The translations under genes were made by a program, and so were the position numbers. From Methanogranum sp963676045 (GTDB lineage: Archaea; Thermoplasmatota; Thermoplasmata; Methanomassiliicoccales; Methanomethylophilaceae), in NCBI GenBank assembly GCA_963676045.1, contig OY780938.1:1530786-1594785 (forward strand): a DNA stretch of 64,000 bases. The letters are read 5' to 3'. Shown here one piece after another: positions 26,784 through 35,638 of this stretch (position 1 is the stretch's first letter; the number at the start of each line of letters is the position of its first letter). The notes under the pieces are model-generated. The model had not been told where the DNA came from. It was given only the letters and a program-made list of their open reading frames with translations, and searched no databases.

Positions 26784-27202
26784 GCGAGGAAAGAGAGACA
26801 AGGCTGTTCATGATATCCCCTGATTCCATGCTCACACCGGATCAATTGGTGCGCATGGTGCATTCCATGGGCAAGGAGGCCACAGTAAAAGAGACATGTT
26901 ACGGATGTCTTGTGGAAGGCCCTAGCAAGCTTGTAAGGGAGATACTCGCGGAGGTCAGGGAGAAATACCCATACGAGGTGTTCTCCAAGGTCAGGGCATA
27001 TCCTTGCGGGGACCCTAGAAGATGCCGCGCACAGCATGGCACCAGGCCGGGTTTCCCACAATTGGAGGCCGAATGGGCGGCATTGCCGTTGATAGAGCAC
27101 GGATTGAAGTGCTCGAGCGAAGGTAAGCCCTACAAGGCGCATAAGGACGACAAACAATTTCCGGTCGACGATTTCAAGAAGATTTGCGAGGCGAGCAGAT
27201 GA
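26780..27202 (+). CDS. mmp6: Methanogenesis marker protein 6
   Basis: A 140-residue marker 6 family protein: MISPDSMLTPDQLVRMVHSM, ETCYGCLVEGP, and AYPCGDPRRCRAQHGTRPGFPQLEAEW, the last split here only by length. The cysteines in CYGC and CGDPRRC may bind metal. ATG 26780 overlaps the mmp3 stop; the frame upstream has no role. Operon position mmp3-mmp6-mmp5 is the standard order. Confidence 0.87.
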   Translation: MSEERETRLFMISPDSMLTPDQLVRMVHSMGKEATVKETCYGCLVEGPSKLVREILAEVREKYPYEVFSKVRAYPCGDPRRCRAQHGTRPGFPQLEAEWAALPLIEHGLKCSSEGKPYKAHKDDKQFPVDDFKKICEASR

Positions 27203-27633
27203 AGGTATTCATAGATCCCCCCAACAGCATGATATTATACGACCTGGTGGAGAGATTCGGTCACGAACCGCTGTCCGCCATGGCGGCCATTCAGAACAAG
27301 ATAGACAACATGGAGGTAGACATGCCGCCGATGAACATCACATTGGATGATGTGATCAGAGGGCTGAAATACGCCGGTGTCGAGGTCCCTTCAGGAATAA
27401 GGGGCAGGATGGCAGTTTGGGGTCCGCTCATAGAGCAGGCGGATGCCGCCGTGATAATGGTGGACGCGCCGTTCAGCTTCGGGTGCGTAGGCTGCGAACG
27501 TTCCAACGAGATGGTGAAGTACCTCATCAGAAGGCGTGGCATACCCACGGTCACGGTCTATTATCCGAAGAGCGAGGAGGAGGCAGAGACCGTGGTGGGG
27601 CAGGTAAAGGAATTTTTGGAGGGGTTGAAATGA
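27199..27633 (+). CDS. mmp5: Methanogenesis marker protein 5
   Basis: A 144-residue marker 5 family protein beginning MKVFIDPPNSMILYDLVERF, followed by HEPLSAMAAIQNKID and, later, DAPFSFGCVGCERSNEMVKYL with a CxxC pair. The start overlaps the mmp6 stop (ATGA) and the end overlaps mmp15 likewise. Its exact biochemical role is not known; it always travels with the MCR activation genes. Confidence 0.87.
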   Translation: MKVFIDPPNSMILYDLVERFGHEPLSAMAAIQNKIDNMEVDMPPMNITLDDVIRGLKYAGVEVPSGIRGRMAVWGPLIEQADAAVIMVDAPFSFGCVGCERSNEMVKYLIRRRGIPTVTVYYPKSEEEAETVVGQVKEFLEGLK

Positions 27634-28853
27634 CCATAAAGATCGCACAACTTTCATGTGGAACCGAATACAGCAGTGTCCAGTACGAGATCGAGAAGGC
27701 CGCCCGCTCCGTTGGTGCGAAGATAGTGTATCCGGATGTCTCTTATGAGGACATAAATGGGGCCGTCAATCGTTTCGGGTTCAATCCAAGGTCTCCCCAG
27801 TTGAAATTGATGATAGCGAGGGCGATGGAGCTCGCGGACAAGAAATACGATGCGGACGCGGTCTTCATAACCACATGCTTCAGATGTGCAGAGGCCGCTC
27901 TGGTGAGGAACGAGCTCAGGAGGTTCATCCAAGAGAACACGAACCTTCCAGTCGTCACGTATTCGTTCACAGAGAGGCTCAAGGCCGCACAGCTTTTGAC
28001 GAGGATGGAAGCGCTTGTCACGGTGGTCACGAGGAAGGAGCTACTGGCAAGGGAGAGGCAGACGGGATTGACAGCAGGTCTGGATTCCGGTTCTAGTACC
28101 ACAAAGGCCGTGATAATGGAGAACAACAAGATCATCGGCAAGGATTGGACCTCATCAGGGGATGTCGTCAAATCGGCACAGCAGGTCCTGGAGAGCGCTA
28201 TGAAGGAGGCTGGTGTCGAATTCAAGCAGATAGAGGCCATGGGCACTACAGGATACGGTCGTTTCACGCTCGGCAAGTATTACAATGCTAAACTTGTCCA
28301 GGAAGAGCTCACGGTCAATTCCAAGGGAGCTGTCTGGCTTGCAGACAGGCAGCGCGGGGAGGCGACGATACTCGATATCGGCGGGATGGATAACAAGGCG
28401 ATCACCGTCAGGGACGGCGTTCCAGACAATTTCACAATGGGCGGCATATGCGCTGGCGCATCCGGAAGGTTCCTCGAGATGACCGCAAAAAGATTGAAGA
28501 TAGAGATAGAGGAACTCGGAAAATTGGCCGAGAAGGGGGACTGGAGGAATGCGAAGATGAACTCCTATTGTTCGGTCTTCGGAATACAGGACCTGGTCAC
28601 GACCCTCGGAGAGGGAAAGTCCTTCGAGGATGTGGCGGCCGCGGCATGTCATTCCGTGGCCGAGCAGGTCTACGAGCAGCAGTTGCAGGAGATAGATGTC
28701 AGGCATCCGATAATAGAGGTGGGCGGTACGTCCCTCATATCCGGTCTCGTGAAGGCCGTCGGAGAGGTATTGGGCGAACGTCCTATTGTCCCTCCCCATT
28801 CACAATACATCGGTGCGGTCGGCGGGGCTTTGCTGAGTTCAGGATTCCTGTGA
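27630..28853 (+). CDS. mmp15: Methanogenesis marker protein 15 (BcrA/BadF-type ATPase)
   Basis: A 407-residue protein. An N-terminal domain with cysteines (AQLSCGTEYSS, FITTCFRCAEAALVRNELR) precedes an ASKHA ATPase of the 2-hydroxyacyl-CoA dehydratase activator type starting TAGLDSGSSTTKAVIME near residue 150. GGICAGASGRFLEMTA and NSYCSVFGIQDLV carry the cysteines that hold a [4Fe-4S] cluster between two subunits in such activators. This suggests an ATP-driven low-potential electron step. The start at 27630 is coupled to the mmp5 stop. Confidence 0.9.
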   Translation: MTIKIAQLSCGTEYSSVQYEIEKAARSVGAKIVYPDVSYEDINGAVNRFGFNPRSPQLKLMIARAMELADKKYDADAVFITTCFRCAEAALVRNELRRFIQENTNLPVVTYSFTERLKAAQLLTRMEALVTVVTRKELLARERQTGLTAGLDSGSSTTKAVIMENNKIIGKDWTSSGDVVKSAQQVLESAMKEAGVEFKQIEAMGTTGYGRFTLGKYYNAKLVQEELTVNSKGAVWLADRQRGEATILDIGGMDNKAITVRDGVPDNFTMGGICAGASGRFLEMTAKRLKIEIEELGKLAEKGDWRNAKMNSYCSVFGIQDLVTTLGEGKSFEDVAAAACHSVAEQVYEQQLQEIDVRHPIIEVGGTSLISGLVKAVGEVLGERPIVPPHSQYIGAVGGALLSSGFL

Positions 28854-28862
28854 GGTAAACAG

Positions 28863-29423
28863 ATGGATGTAGAGGTACAGGGTATCGAGCAATTCGGGGC
28901 CGATTCATACAAGGTCCTATTCGAGGAGATAATGTCGGACATCGGCAAATCGGAGATGATCGATAAGGCAAAGATGGTACTGGACCCTCACAGGCCCTTG
29001 TTCATATTCTCGATAAGATTGCGTTCAGAACCTACGAACAGGAAGATAGGGGATGTGGCGAACGTGAGGTCTGAGGATCGCAACGTCCACATAACGATCA
29101 CCGACGAGAGATATGCCCCGGAGATACTGAATCAGCTCTGGAAGAGATACGGCAGGGGGTCGGTGGTGCAGCAGACGCGTTTCGACATGGATGTGATGGG
29201 AGCGAAGAGCGATGATGTCAATTCGATGGTCATATCCTCAGGGGAGGAATCCATGAAGGACATAGTAGGATCATTATGGAGGACGATGCCAGAAGGGATA
29301 AAGAACAGGCACACCTACATCGACGGTCCAGTCGTCACAGTGGTCGCCACCGAGGAGATATTCCAACCGGACATGTTGGCTGAAGGCATGAAGGTTCATG
29401 ATGAGATGAAGGGGGCCGCCTGA
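28863..29423 (+). CDS. mmp17: Methanogenesis marker protein 17
   Basis: A 186-residue marker 17 family protein with MDVEVQGIEQFGADSYKVLFEEI, FIFSIRLRSEPTNRKIGD and LWKRYGRGSVVQQTRFD. It is a known partner of McrC and marker 7 in the MCR activation complex of other methanogens. A GAGGTAAACAG box precedes the ATG. The stop overlaps the mmp7 start by one base (TGATG). Confidence 0.87.
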   Translation: MDVEVQGIEQFGADSYKVLFEEIMSDIGKSEMIDKAKMVLDPHRPLFIFSIRLRSEPTNRKIGDVANVRSEDRNVHITITDERYAPEILNQLWKRYGRGSVVQQTRFDMDVMGAKSDDVNSMVISSGEESMKDIVGSLWRTMPEGIKNRHTYIDGPVVTVVATEEIFQPDMLAEGMKVHDEMKGAA

Positions 29424-30352
29424 TGTTCAAGGTCATGATGTACGATGGAGGTGTGTATCGTTCCGATGAGCTCTATGAGCTAATAGAGGATGTCGGGGGC
29501 GTGGTCCTGCAGAAGACGAGGAGCGCACAGATGCTGACAGTCACAATGTCCATACCGGAAGAGGATTCTAAGGTCGTGGAGGCATTATGCATCGATATCG
29601 GTGGCGTGGTCAAGCCTGTGCCTCTCGCAGGCACCGAGATAGCGGTGGTGGGACCCACATTGGGCCGTCATCACATGCCCCATCCGATATGCGACATAGC
29701 TGAGGAATTGAGAAGATACGGTGCGATAACCGTCGTAATGGGGCTTGCAAGAGGCAGAGGAAAGGCCACAGCCCAGATAAGTCTCGAGGAGAGGCTCATA
29801 ATAGAGGAATACGATGCCGCCGTCTTCTCCCTTGGTAATTTCAAAGAATGCATAGAGGCGAAGAAGGACCTCTTCAAGGATGTCAGGATACCGGTGGTCC
29901 TTGTCTCAGGACCAGAGACCGAAGGTCTGGATGGATATTGCGATGCCATGGTATCAGGTGTCGGAAGGAAGGCATCGAGGATGAGGAGCCCTGCCGAAAG
30001 GGCCAAGCTGGATGAGATCGCCGATAGTGTGGAGAACGTGTTGAAGCATAAGAAGGAGCTCATCGAGGAGGACCCCCTGTTCGTGCATCCGGGTGAGATA
30101 AAGGTGATCCTGGAGGAGTATGAGCCCGTCAATATGTGCCTAAGGCCTGCGCCTATCGTCCTCCACATGGACGGCCTCAGGGTAAAGATACCTTATGAGG
30201 AAAATGCCGCTGTGATCGGGGACATGACAATATATGGCCGTAAATTGAGAGAAGTATGCACAATAACGCCATCCAAGATAAACGACAGCAGCATACTCAT
30301 ACGCATCAAGACCGTATCGGAGATCCAATACGAGGATTCCAAGAAGAAATGA
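29423..30352 (+). CDS. mmp7: Methanogenesis marker protein 7
   Basis: A 309-residue marker 7 family protein. Visible blocks are MFKVMMYDGGVYRSDELYEL, VVGPTLGRHHMPHPICDIAEEL and VVMGLARGRGKATAQISLEER. Marker 7 and marker 17 belong with McrC to the activation complex; work in other methanogens reports iron-sulfur cofactors of nitrogenase type in that complex, which I cite from memory. It is the last marker gene and overlaps the DUF123 gene. Confidence 0.88.
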   Translation: MFKVMMYDGGVYRSDELYELIEDVGGVVLQKTRSAQMLTVTMSIPEEDSKVVEALCIDIGGVVKPVPLAGTEIAVVGPTLGRHHMPHPICDIAEELRRYGAITVVMGLARGRGKATAQISLEERLIIEEYDAAVFSLGNFKECIEAKKDLFKDVRIPVVLVSGPETEGLDGYCDAMVSGVGRKASRMRSPAERAKLDEIADSVENVLKHKKELIEEDPLFVHPGEIKVILEEYEPVNMCLRPAPIVLHMDGLRVKIPYEENAAVIGDMTIYGRKLREVCTITPSKINDSSILIRIKTVSEIQYEDSKKK

Positions 30353-30765
30353 TCCGCAAAGGTACGTACATACTGTTAATGGCATTCTCTGAGGACATGG
30401 ATATACAGGTAGGGTCTCTTGGGACATGCCATTTGGACCGTGGCAAATATTGCTATGTCGGCAGTGCCATGGGGGGCATTGATCAGAGGGTGGGCAGGCA
30501 TCTAGCCAGTACCAAGGGTGTACGTTGGCACATTGACAGACTGACGATGGCATCCGATGATAAGGAGGCATACATATCATATCCGGATTTCATTCCCGAA
30601 TGTGATCTGGCGAAGATTGCAGAGGGCTGTGGTGCAGTGCCGGTCATAAAGGGGTTCGGTTGTTCAGACTGTCGTTGTGCCACCCATCTTTTCATGATGA
30701 CCGACGAGGTAAAGGAAAAGATGATCATCGATGCAAAATTAGTGCCTTTCTGCGATAAAACCTGA
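30349..30765 (+). CDS. DUF123 (GIY-YIG-like) protein
   Basis: A 138-residue DUF123 protein: KGTYILLMAFSEDMDIQVGSLG, GKYCYVGSAMGGIDQRVGRHL and RWHIDRLTM, with cysteine-containing GFGCSDCRCATHLF near the end. DUF123 is related to the GIY-YIG nuclease fold and is sometimes fused to endonuclease III; the activity of stand-alone copies is unknown. It overlaps the mmp7 stop by ATGA and is therefore the last gene of the MCR activation operon, which is an unexpected partner. Confidence 0.85.
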   Translation: MIRKGTYILLMAFSEDMDIQVGSLGTCHLDRGKYCYVGSAMGGIDQRVGRHLASTKGVRWHIDRLTMASDDKEAYISYPDFIPECDLAKIAEGCGAVPVIKGFGCSDCRCATHLFMMTDEVKEKMIIDAKLVPFCDKT

Positions 30766-31126
30766 GATGAGAGGACACAGATATAAATAAAACGGTCAAC
30801 AAGATGGCAATTCATCAATTATAAATCCAATGATATCATGGTAATTTTGTCAAATATCTCAACACTTTGAGCATCCCATCCCAACATTGCGATGGAATCG
30901 TTTGATCCGGTGCCCCGTCCGGGACGATCCACAGATGATGCGTGTCAGTCTAGCGATATACTTTCCTTGAACATCCATTGGCGACACGATCCCGATTCGA
31001 TATGAAGAGGTCAATGCATCGAAGAGGTCGAAACGGGGTCTAAATATCCGTTATGTTCTGAATTTTTCTAGATACAGCCTAAAAAATAGACGTTAGGCAT
31101 TTAATGTCAAATTGTAATCGCGTACC
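30766..31126. other. Intergenic region without a recognised gene
   Basis: This 361-base gap is moderately AT-rich. I see TATA-like ATATAAATAAA just after the DUF123 stop and a short GC-rich dyad CCCGTCCGGG around 30920. A weak promoter lies before 31127. No ORF with coding character, tRNA or known RNA motif was recognised on either strand. Confidence 0.5.
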
Positions 31127-31651
31127 ATGGACGATTCGGAAAAGGAGAACAATCTGAAAAAGCTGGGGGAGATAAGCCATTATGCGTCCATCGCTGTCTG
31201 GACAGTGTTGGCCCTATCTTTGATATCAATAGTTGTTTCCTTGACCTTGATAGTACTTATTGGGATAAATTATCCTCCGATGATGGATATGCTGATGCAT
31301 ATGAGGACGACGAAGGAGAACGCTCTGTACAATTACTCATCGACCGTAGTGATCAGCATAGTGTCTTTGATCATGATGCTGTTCATGGACCGTTTATTCA
31401 CAAACATACGTAGGTCGTACACCCCATTCACACTGGAGAATGCAAAGGTATTGAAGTATGCTGCCTTGGTATTGTTATTGTCTGCGATATTGATGCCACT
31501 CATATTCGTGATATTGGCTTCTCTGTTGAATCAGAGGTACCAGATAAGCATAGAGTTGTTGTTGTTCGTGTTGTCATTGATCGTATACTGCATATCGCTA
31601 GTATTCCGTTACGGGGCACTCCTGCAAAAGGAATCGGATGAGACATTGTGA
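31127..31651 (+). CDS. DUF2975 family membrane protein
   Basis: A 174-residue protein with four predicted membrane helices (about residues 22-48, 72-88, 109-132 and 140-165). The loop between helices 2 and 3, DRLFTNIRRSYTPFTLENAKVLKYAA, is characteristic of DUF2975. Such proteins are usually encoded directly upstream of a small Xre-type regulator, as here. The function is unknown; co-occurrence suggests the pair form a membrane-linked regulatory unit. Confidence 0.8.
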   Translation: MDDSEKENNLKKLGEISHYASIAVWTVLALSLISIVVSLTLIVLIGINYPPMMDMLMHMRTTKENALYNYSSTVVISIVSLIMMLFMDRLFTNIRRSYTPFTLENAKVLKYAALVLLLSAILMPLIFVILASLLNQRYQISIELLLFVLSLIVYCISLVFRYGALLQKESDETL

Positions 31652-31658
31652 GGTAGAT

Positions 31659-31883
31659 ATGGCGATCATCTTGAGATTGGATAGAGTGATGGCCGATAGG
31701 AAGATGTCACTCAACGAGCTAGCTCAGAGGGTCGGTATATCCAATGTCAATCTTTCCAACATAAAGACAGGCAAGATATCTGCCATAAGGTTCTCCACAT
31801 TGGACGCAATATGCAGGGTGTTGAAGTGTCAGCCTGGCGATATATTGGAATATTCCGATGATGAAGAGGATAAAAAGGAATGA
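31659..31883 (+). CDS. Xre/YozG-type helix-turn-helix regulator
   Basis: A 74-residue single-domain DNA-binding protein: RMSLNELAQRVGISNVNLSN-type helix-turn-helix (here KMSLNELAQRVGISNVNLS) followed by KTGKISAIRFSTLDAICRVLKCQPGDILEY, with an acidic tail. The length and motif match the YozG group that pairs with DUF2975. ATG 31659 follows GTGAGGTAG; the GTG-type start at 31638 would overlap the membrane gene. It is translated right after the DUF2975 gene. Confidence 0.88.
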   Translation: MAIILRLDRVMADRKMSLNELAQRVGISNVNLSNIKTGKISAIRFSTLDAICRVLKCQPGDILEYSDDEEDKKE

Positions 31884-32008
31884 CTTTTCCGTCGGTATTA
31901 TTATCGACGGTCCAGGTGCAATATGCCAAGTCACAACGCTTATAACATATCAGTCAATACCCTCTTCTATTATAATAGGTCACACTTTAAAAAAGTGGAG
32001 GACTCGAT

Positions 32009-34729
32009 ATGAATTGTGGGGACAACCAGACCAACAAATTGACGGCAGATGCCGTAGAAGAACTTCAGACCGCATTCCCTGGGAAGACCAAAGCATGCGA
32101 GTCTGGAAATGATGTGAAAGCTGCTATCTGCATACAGCCTTCGACCGTAGAAGAGGTCAAGGAAATAATAGCATACGCAAAGAAGAAGAATTTTGCTATA
32201 ACATCCAGTAACAATTCTGCATGGACCATTGGAGCCAAAAGAACTGAGAAAGGCGGCATATTCGTATGTCTCCGCTCATTCAATAAGATCGGCGAGGTAG
32301 ATCCAATAGCGATGTCGATAAGGGTAGGAGCAGGTGCCAAATGGAAAGATGTGGTGGAGAAGGTCTCCAAAGCAGGTTTCACTGTTGGTTCCCGCTCATC
32401 GGACATTGACAGAAGCGTAGGGTCCTGGGTAATAACGAATGGCGTCGGAGTCGGATCCTACAAATATGGTTCCTCCAAAGACAACGTCTTGAGCGTCCAG
32501 GCAGTTACAGTCGAATCATTGATCGTTGAGACAGGTTATGACAACATCGGATACTACATGTCCGGCTACAATCTGACCCAGTTGTTCTCCGGTTCAGAAG
32601 GAACACTTGGCATCGTCACAGCGGTGACATTGAAACTCGCCCCCGCAGGAGTCTCAAAGGCCGTTTCCTACAAGTTCAACGATGCAACATCAATGAACGA
32701 AGGGATACAGAAGCTCGTCCGCCACCCCAGTATAAAACCATACGACATATCGTTCTGCAGCAAGAACATGTCCGTCCTGGTATGTCTCCAAGGAGCACAG
32801 GAATTCGTGGATTTGGAAGAGGCAGAACTCGATGCGATGCTCGCAGGGTCATCAAAAATGGATCAATCAGAAGCAGAGAGGCTATGGTCCCACAGGTATG
32901 ACGATAAGGTCAGTGGAGAGAAGATAATAGTCCCTGCAAAGAACTGGGCGAAATTGGTAGAGGTCATCAACGGCCAGTATCATGGATGCATAGCTGACCG
33001 CAGTTCTGCATTATTCGTGTTCAGTACCGAACCTTCGGAATCTGTGATCCAGAAGGCAAAAGAGCTAGGTGGAAGGAAGATAGAGGGGCCATCATTCGAT
33101 TGGACCCCGTACGATCTCAAATGTCTAGAGGACAAGGAGCTCGACAGGAAGGTAACGCCTGAGATTATAGAGGCTTTGAAGGACATAGTCGGCGAAGCCA
33201 ATGTCACGACAGAGGGAATGGAACTGATGCTTTACAGCAAGGATATGGCACCACTCCCTAAGATGGCGGGATTCGCATTCAACAACATACCCGATGTGGT
33301 GGTAAGGCCCTCCAAAGTGGAAGAGGTCTCGAAGATCGTAGCGCTCGCATACAAGCACGGCATACCGATTGTCCCGAGAGGCAACTCCTCATGGGGACTG
33401 GGAGGATGTCAGCCAGCATGCCGCGGTATAGTCATAGACATGTCATCCAAGTTCAACAAGGTCATAAAGATCGACACTGAAGGCATGGCAGTGAAAGTAG
33501 GGTGCGGATGCACTTGGAAATCATTGCTGGATGCATGCATGAAGAAAGGATTCATAATTGGTTCATACCCATCATCGTTCCCGTCTGCCACGCTAGGAGC
33601 ATGGCTCGCAACCAACGGAATGGGCATAGGATCATACAAGTACGGTGCTGCGAAGGACAACGTCCTGAATATGCAGGTCATACTCAGCGATGGAACAATA
33701 CTCGAGACAGGTGACGATAACGTAGGCGCCTATTACAAAGGATACAACCTCAATCAGATATTCTCGGGATGCGAGGGTACCCTTGCAGTGTTCGCGACCG
33801 TCACATTCAGACTCCACCCGATGGGCAAGATAAAGCCGGCCGCATACGAGTTCGATGAGCTCGCGCAAGCGAACGGCGTGATACAGAAGATAGTCAATAA
33901 TCCAAGTGTCAGGCCACTGCACATAGCATGGTCCGATTCCTTGCATTTTGCTAATCAGAGAAAGGCAGGATTCCCAGCACCGGATGTCAAGAGTCTGTTG
34001 CTTGTAACGTTCCAGGGTGATGAGAAGTTCGTGGCGCTCGAGGAGAAGGTCATCGATCAGATCGTCGCAGAAGATGGGATTGGCAGGAAGATAACCGATG
34101 AGCATATCCCAGCCCATGAATGGGAAGAGAGATGCTATGAGTTCAGAGCGAGAAAGGTAGGAGTAGGCGAGATACCTGCCGAGGTGATAGTCCCAACACA
34201 CGAATGGGGCACATTCGTCGGAGAATGCTACAAGGGATTCAAGGACATGAAGATGGAGGCAGGCGGTGTCATCGGAGTGATGGTGGACCGCAATACGACC
34301 TTGTTCATGCCATACTACTTCAAGGATGATGAGGGAATGCTGGGTATGACAGCTTTCGGATTCAATTTCTATCTTGGTGATGTCGCGATGAAATACGGCG
34401 GAAGAACTACCGGATTTGGTATCTTCTTCGCTTGGAACCTTGACAACATACACGATGCTGACACAGTTGAATATATGAGGAATCTCAAGACCGTCTTGGA
34501 CCCGCACGATGTAGTCAATCCCGGACACGTTGTCTGTGGAAAGACCAGATTCGGTGTAAATATGAGCAAGCAGCTCATGGGACTCGGAAGCGGAATGATG
34601 CAGCTCATGAAGAAGATGTTACCCGCCAACACGACATTCGCGGACAACAAGAAGAGATTCAGATACAACGATCTCGAGGAACGCAAAGAGCACGACAGGA
34701 TGCACGAGCTCGGAAAGGGAACACAGTAA
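32009..34729 (+). CDS. Tandem-duplicated GlcD/D-lactate-dehydrogenase-type FAD-binding protein
   Basis: A 906-residue protein made of two FAD_binding_4 (PCMH-type) modules. Module 1 spans roughly residues 40-225 and module 2 residues 425-615; each is followed by a substrate-domain-like stretch, and the C-terminus ends in a VLDPHDVVNPG motif typical of FAD-linked oxidase C domains. Module 2 has the canonical PRGNSSWGLGG pyrophosphate loop (about residue 455), whereas module 1 has TSSNNSAWTIGA (about residue 65), lacking PRG. Both carry GYNL-QIFSG-EGTL and GVGSYKYG/GIGSYKYG segments, so the duplication is clear. Substrate and electron acceptor are unknown; an HdrD-like partner is not adjacent. 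The GGAGG box and mcr-like codon bias suggest strong expression. Confidence 0.82.
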   Translation: MNCGDNQTNKLTADAVEELQTAFPGKTKACESGNDVKAAICIQPSTVEEVKEIIAYAKKKNFAITSSNNSAWTIGAKRTEKGGIFVCLRSFNKIGEVDPIAMSIRVGAGAKWKDVVEKVSKAGFTVGSRSSDIDRSVGSWVITNGVGVGSYKYGSSKDNVLSVQAVTVESLIVETGYDNIGYYMSGYNLTQLFSGSEGTLGIVTAVTLKLAPAGVSKAVSYKFNDATSMNEGIQKLVRHPSIKPYDISFCSKNMSVLVCLQGAQEFVDLEEAELDAMLAGSSKMDQSEAERLWSHRYDDKVSGEKIIVPAKNWAKLVEVINGQYHGCIADRSSALFVFSTEPSESVIQKAKELGGRKIEGPSFDWTPYDLKCLEDKELDRKVTPEIIEALKDIVGEANVTTEGMELMLYSKDMAPLPKMAGFAFNNIPDVVVRPSKVEEVSKIVALAYKHGIPIVPRGNSSWGLGGCQPACRGIVIDMSSKFNKVIKIDTEGMAVKVGCGCTWKSLLDACMKKGFIIGSYPSSFPSATLGAWLATNGMGIGSYKYGAAKDNVLNMQVILSDGTILETGDDNVGAYYKGYNLNQIFSGCEGTLAVFATVTFRLHPMGKIKPAAYEFDELAQANGVIQKIVNNPSVRPLHIAWSDSLHFANQRKAGFPAPDVKSLLLVTFQGDEKFVALEEKVIDQIVAEDGIGRKITDEHIPAHEWEERCYEFRARKVGVGEIPAEVIVPTHEWGTFVGECYKGFKDMKMEAGGVIGVMVDRNTTLFMPYYFKDDEGMLGMTAFGFNFYLGDVAMKYGGRTTGFGIFFAWNLDNIHDADTVEYMRNLKTVLDPHDVVNPGHVVCGKTRFGVNMSKQLMGLGSGMMQLMKKMLPANTTFADNKKRFRYNDLEERKEHDRMHELGKGTQ

Positions 34730-34778
34730 ACTTTCAATCCAAACCTTTTATAATATCTTTAATTTTTAATCATCTGGG

Positions 34779-35459
34779 TCATATGATATTCAAAAGATCT
34801 TTGACACTATCTATTACCTGTATTTTCCTATCAAGGGACCTCCAATCATCGATATCGTATCCGCCAGACAGCACTCCGTAGAATCCTGCTCCGGAATCCC
34901 TTGCCGTCATCCAATCGAATGCATGGTCTCCTAGATAGAGGATCTCATCGGTATTCACTCCGATCGAATCTGCTACATGTCTCATGGCAATGGGGGATGG
35001 TTTGGATTCTTCTTCTGGGTAATCGTCTCTTGCTACGACGGTATCGAAATCATCGAGGATATTGAACATATTGAGAAGGCACTCAGCGTATTTGCGTCCA
35101 CCGCGCGTCAATATCCCAGTCTTATATTGTTTATCTTTCAAGAGTCTCAGTACTTCTAGGGATCCATCGAAAGGTCTTGCAAGGCACGAGTTCTCCATCT
35201 CGACTTCGGTGGCTTTTTCAGATACACGTTTTCCAATCGAATAAAGTTCATTGATCATATTATGGGATTTCATCCAACTTATCCCGCTATCGAGCTCAAA
35301 TTTCGATCCATTCGATCTATCTATCGCATATTCAGGTACCCCAAGAGAGACCATCTCATCGAAGACAACATTTGCGAGTTTGACATAATCCACCTTTGTA
35401 TCCATGAAGGTGCCATCCATATCAAAAACAACTGCTTTGTACTTGGGGTCAAGTGCCAT
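34779..35459 (-). CDS. HAD-superfamily hydrolase (phosphoglycolate-phosphatase-like)
   Basis: A 226-residue HAD hydrolase. Motif I is VFDMDGTFMDT with the nucleophile and acid/base aspartates; motif II is TGILTRGG; the motif III lysine is in ESKPSP; motif IV is LYLGDHAFDWMTA. A helical cap lies between residues 20 and 95. The substrate cannot be stated. It lies upstream of, but is read toward and convergent with, the GlcD-like gene. Confidence 0.85.
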   Translation of the reverse strand: MALDPKYKAVVFDMDGTFMDTKVDYVKLANVVFDEMVSLGVPEYAIDRSNGSKFELDSGISWMKSHNMINELYSIGKRVSEKATEVEMENSCLARPFDGSLEVLRLLKDKQYKTGILTRGGRKYAECLLNMFNILDDFDTVVARDDYPEEESKPSPIAMRHVADSIGVNTDEILYLGDHAFDWMTARDSGAGFYGVLSGGYDIDDWRSLDRKIQVIDSVKDLLNII

Positions 35460-35476
35460 GACCCCAAGTATGATAC

Positions 35477-35638
35477 TTACTTATTTTTACTCTTCGTGTT
35501 TGAGCGGCACTCCTCCTTAATACTGCAGTTCTTGCAGTTTTCACAGCCTCCAGATCTGAAGGTCCTGTAGGTGAAGTATGCGGCTGTCACAAGGATCACA
35601 GCAATGAAGATACCTATCGCCAATGTCGCGCCATTCAT
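35477..35638 (-). CDS. FeoB-associated cysteine-rich membrane protein
   Basis: A 53-residue protein read from ATG 35638 to TAA 35477. It has one N-terminal membrane helix (about residues 4-22, ATLAIGIFIAVILVTAAYF) and a cytosolic tail with CENCKNC and a fourth cysteine in KEEC. This matches the small cysteine-rich proteins encoded after feoB in many anaerobes, perhaps binding iron on the inner face. Its start overlaps the feoB stop by four bases. It is the last gene of the feo operon. Confidence 0.85.
   Translation of the reverse strand: MNGATLAIGIFIAVILVTAAYFTYRTFRSGGCENCKNCSIKEECRSNTKSKNK

Noticed and set aside
30766..31126. C/D-box small RNA around 30945
   Set aside because: An ATGATG resembling a C box is present but no D box at suitable distance; support is insufficient.
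31984..32002. CACTTTAAAAAAGTG palindrome as an operator of the GlcD-like gene
   Set aside because: It is a weak, A-rich dyad overlapping the ribosome binding site and could be chance.
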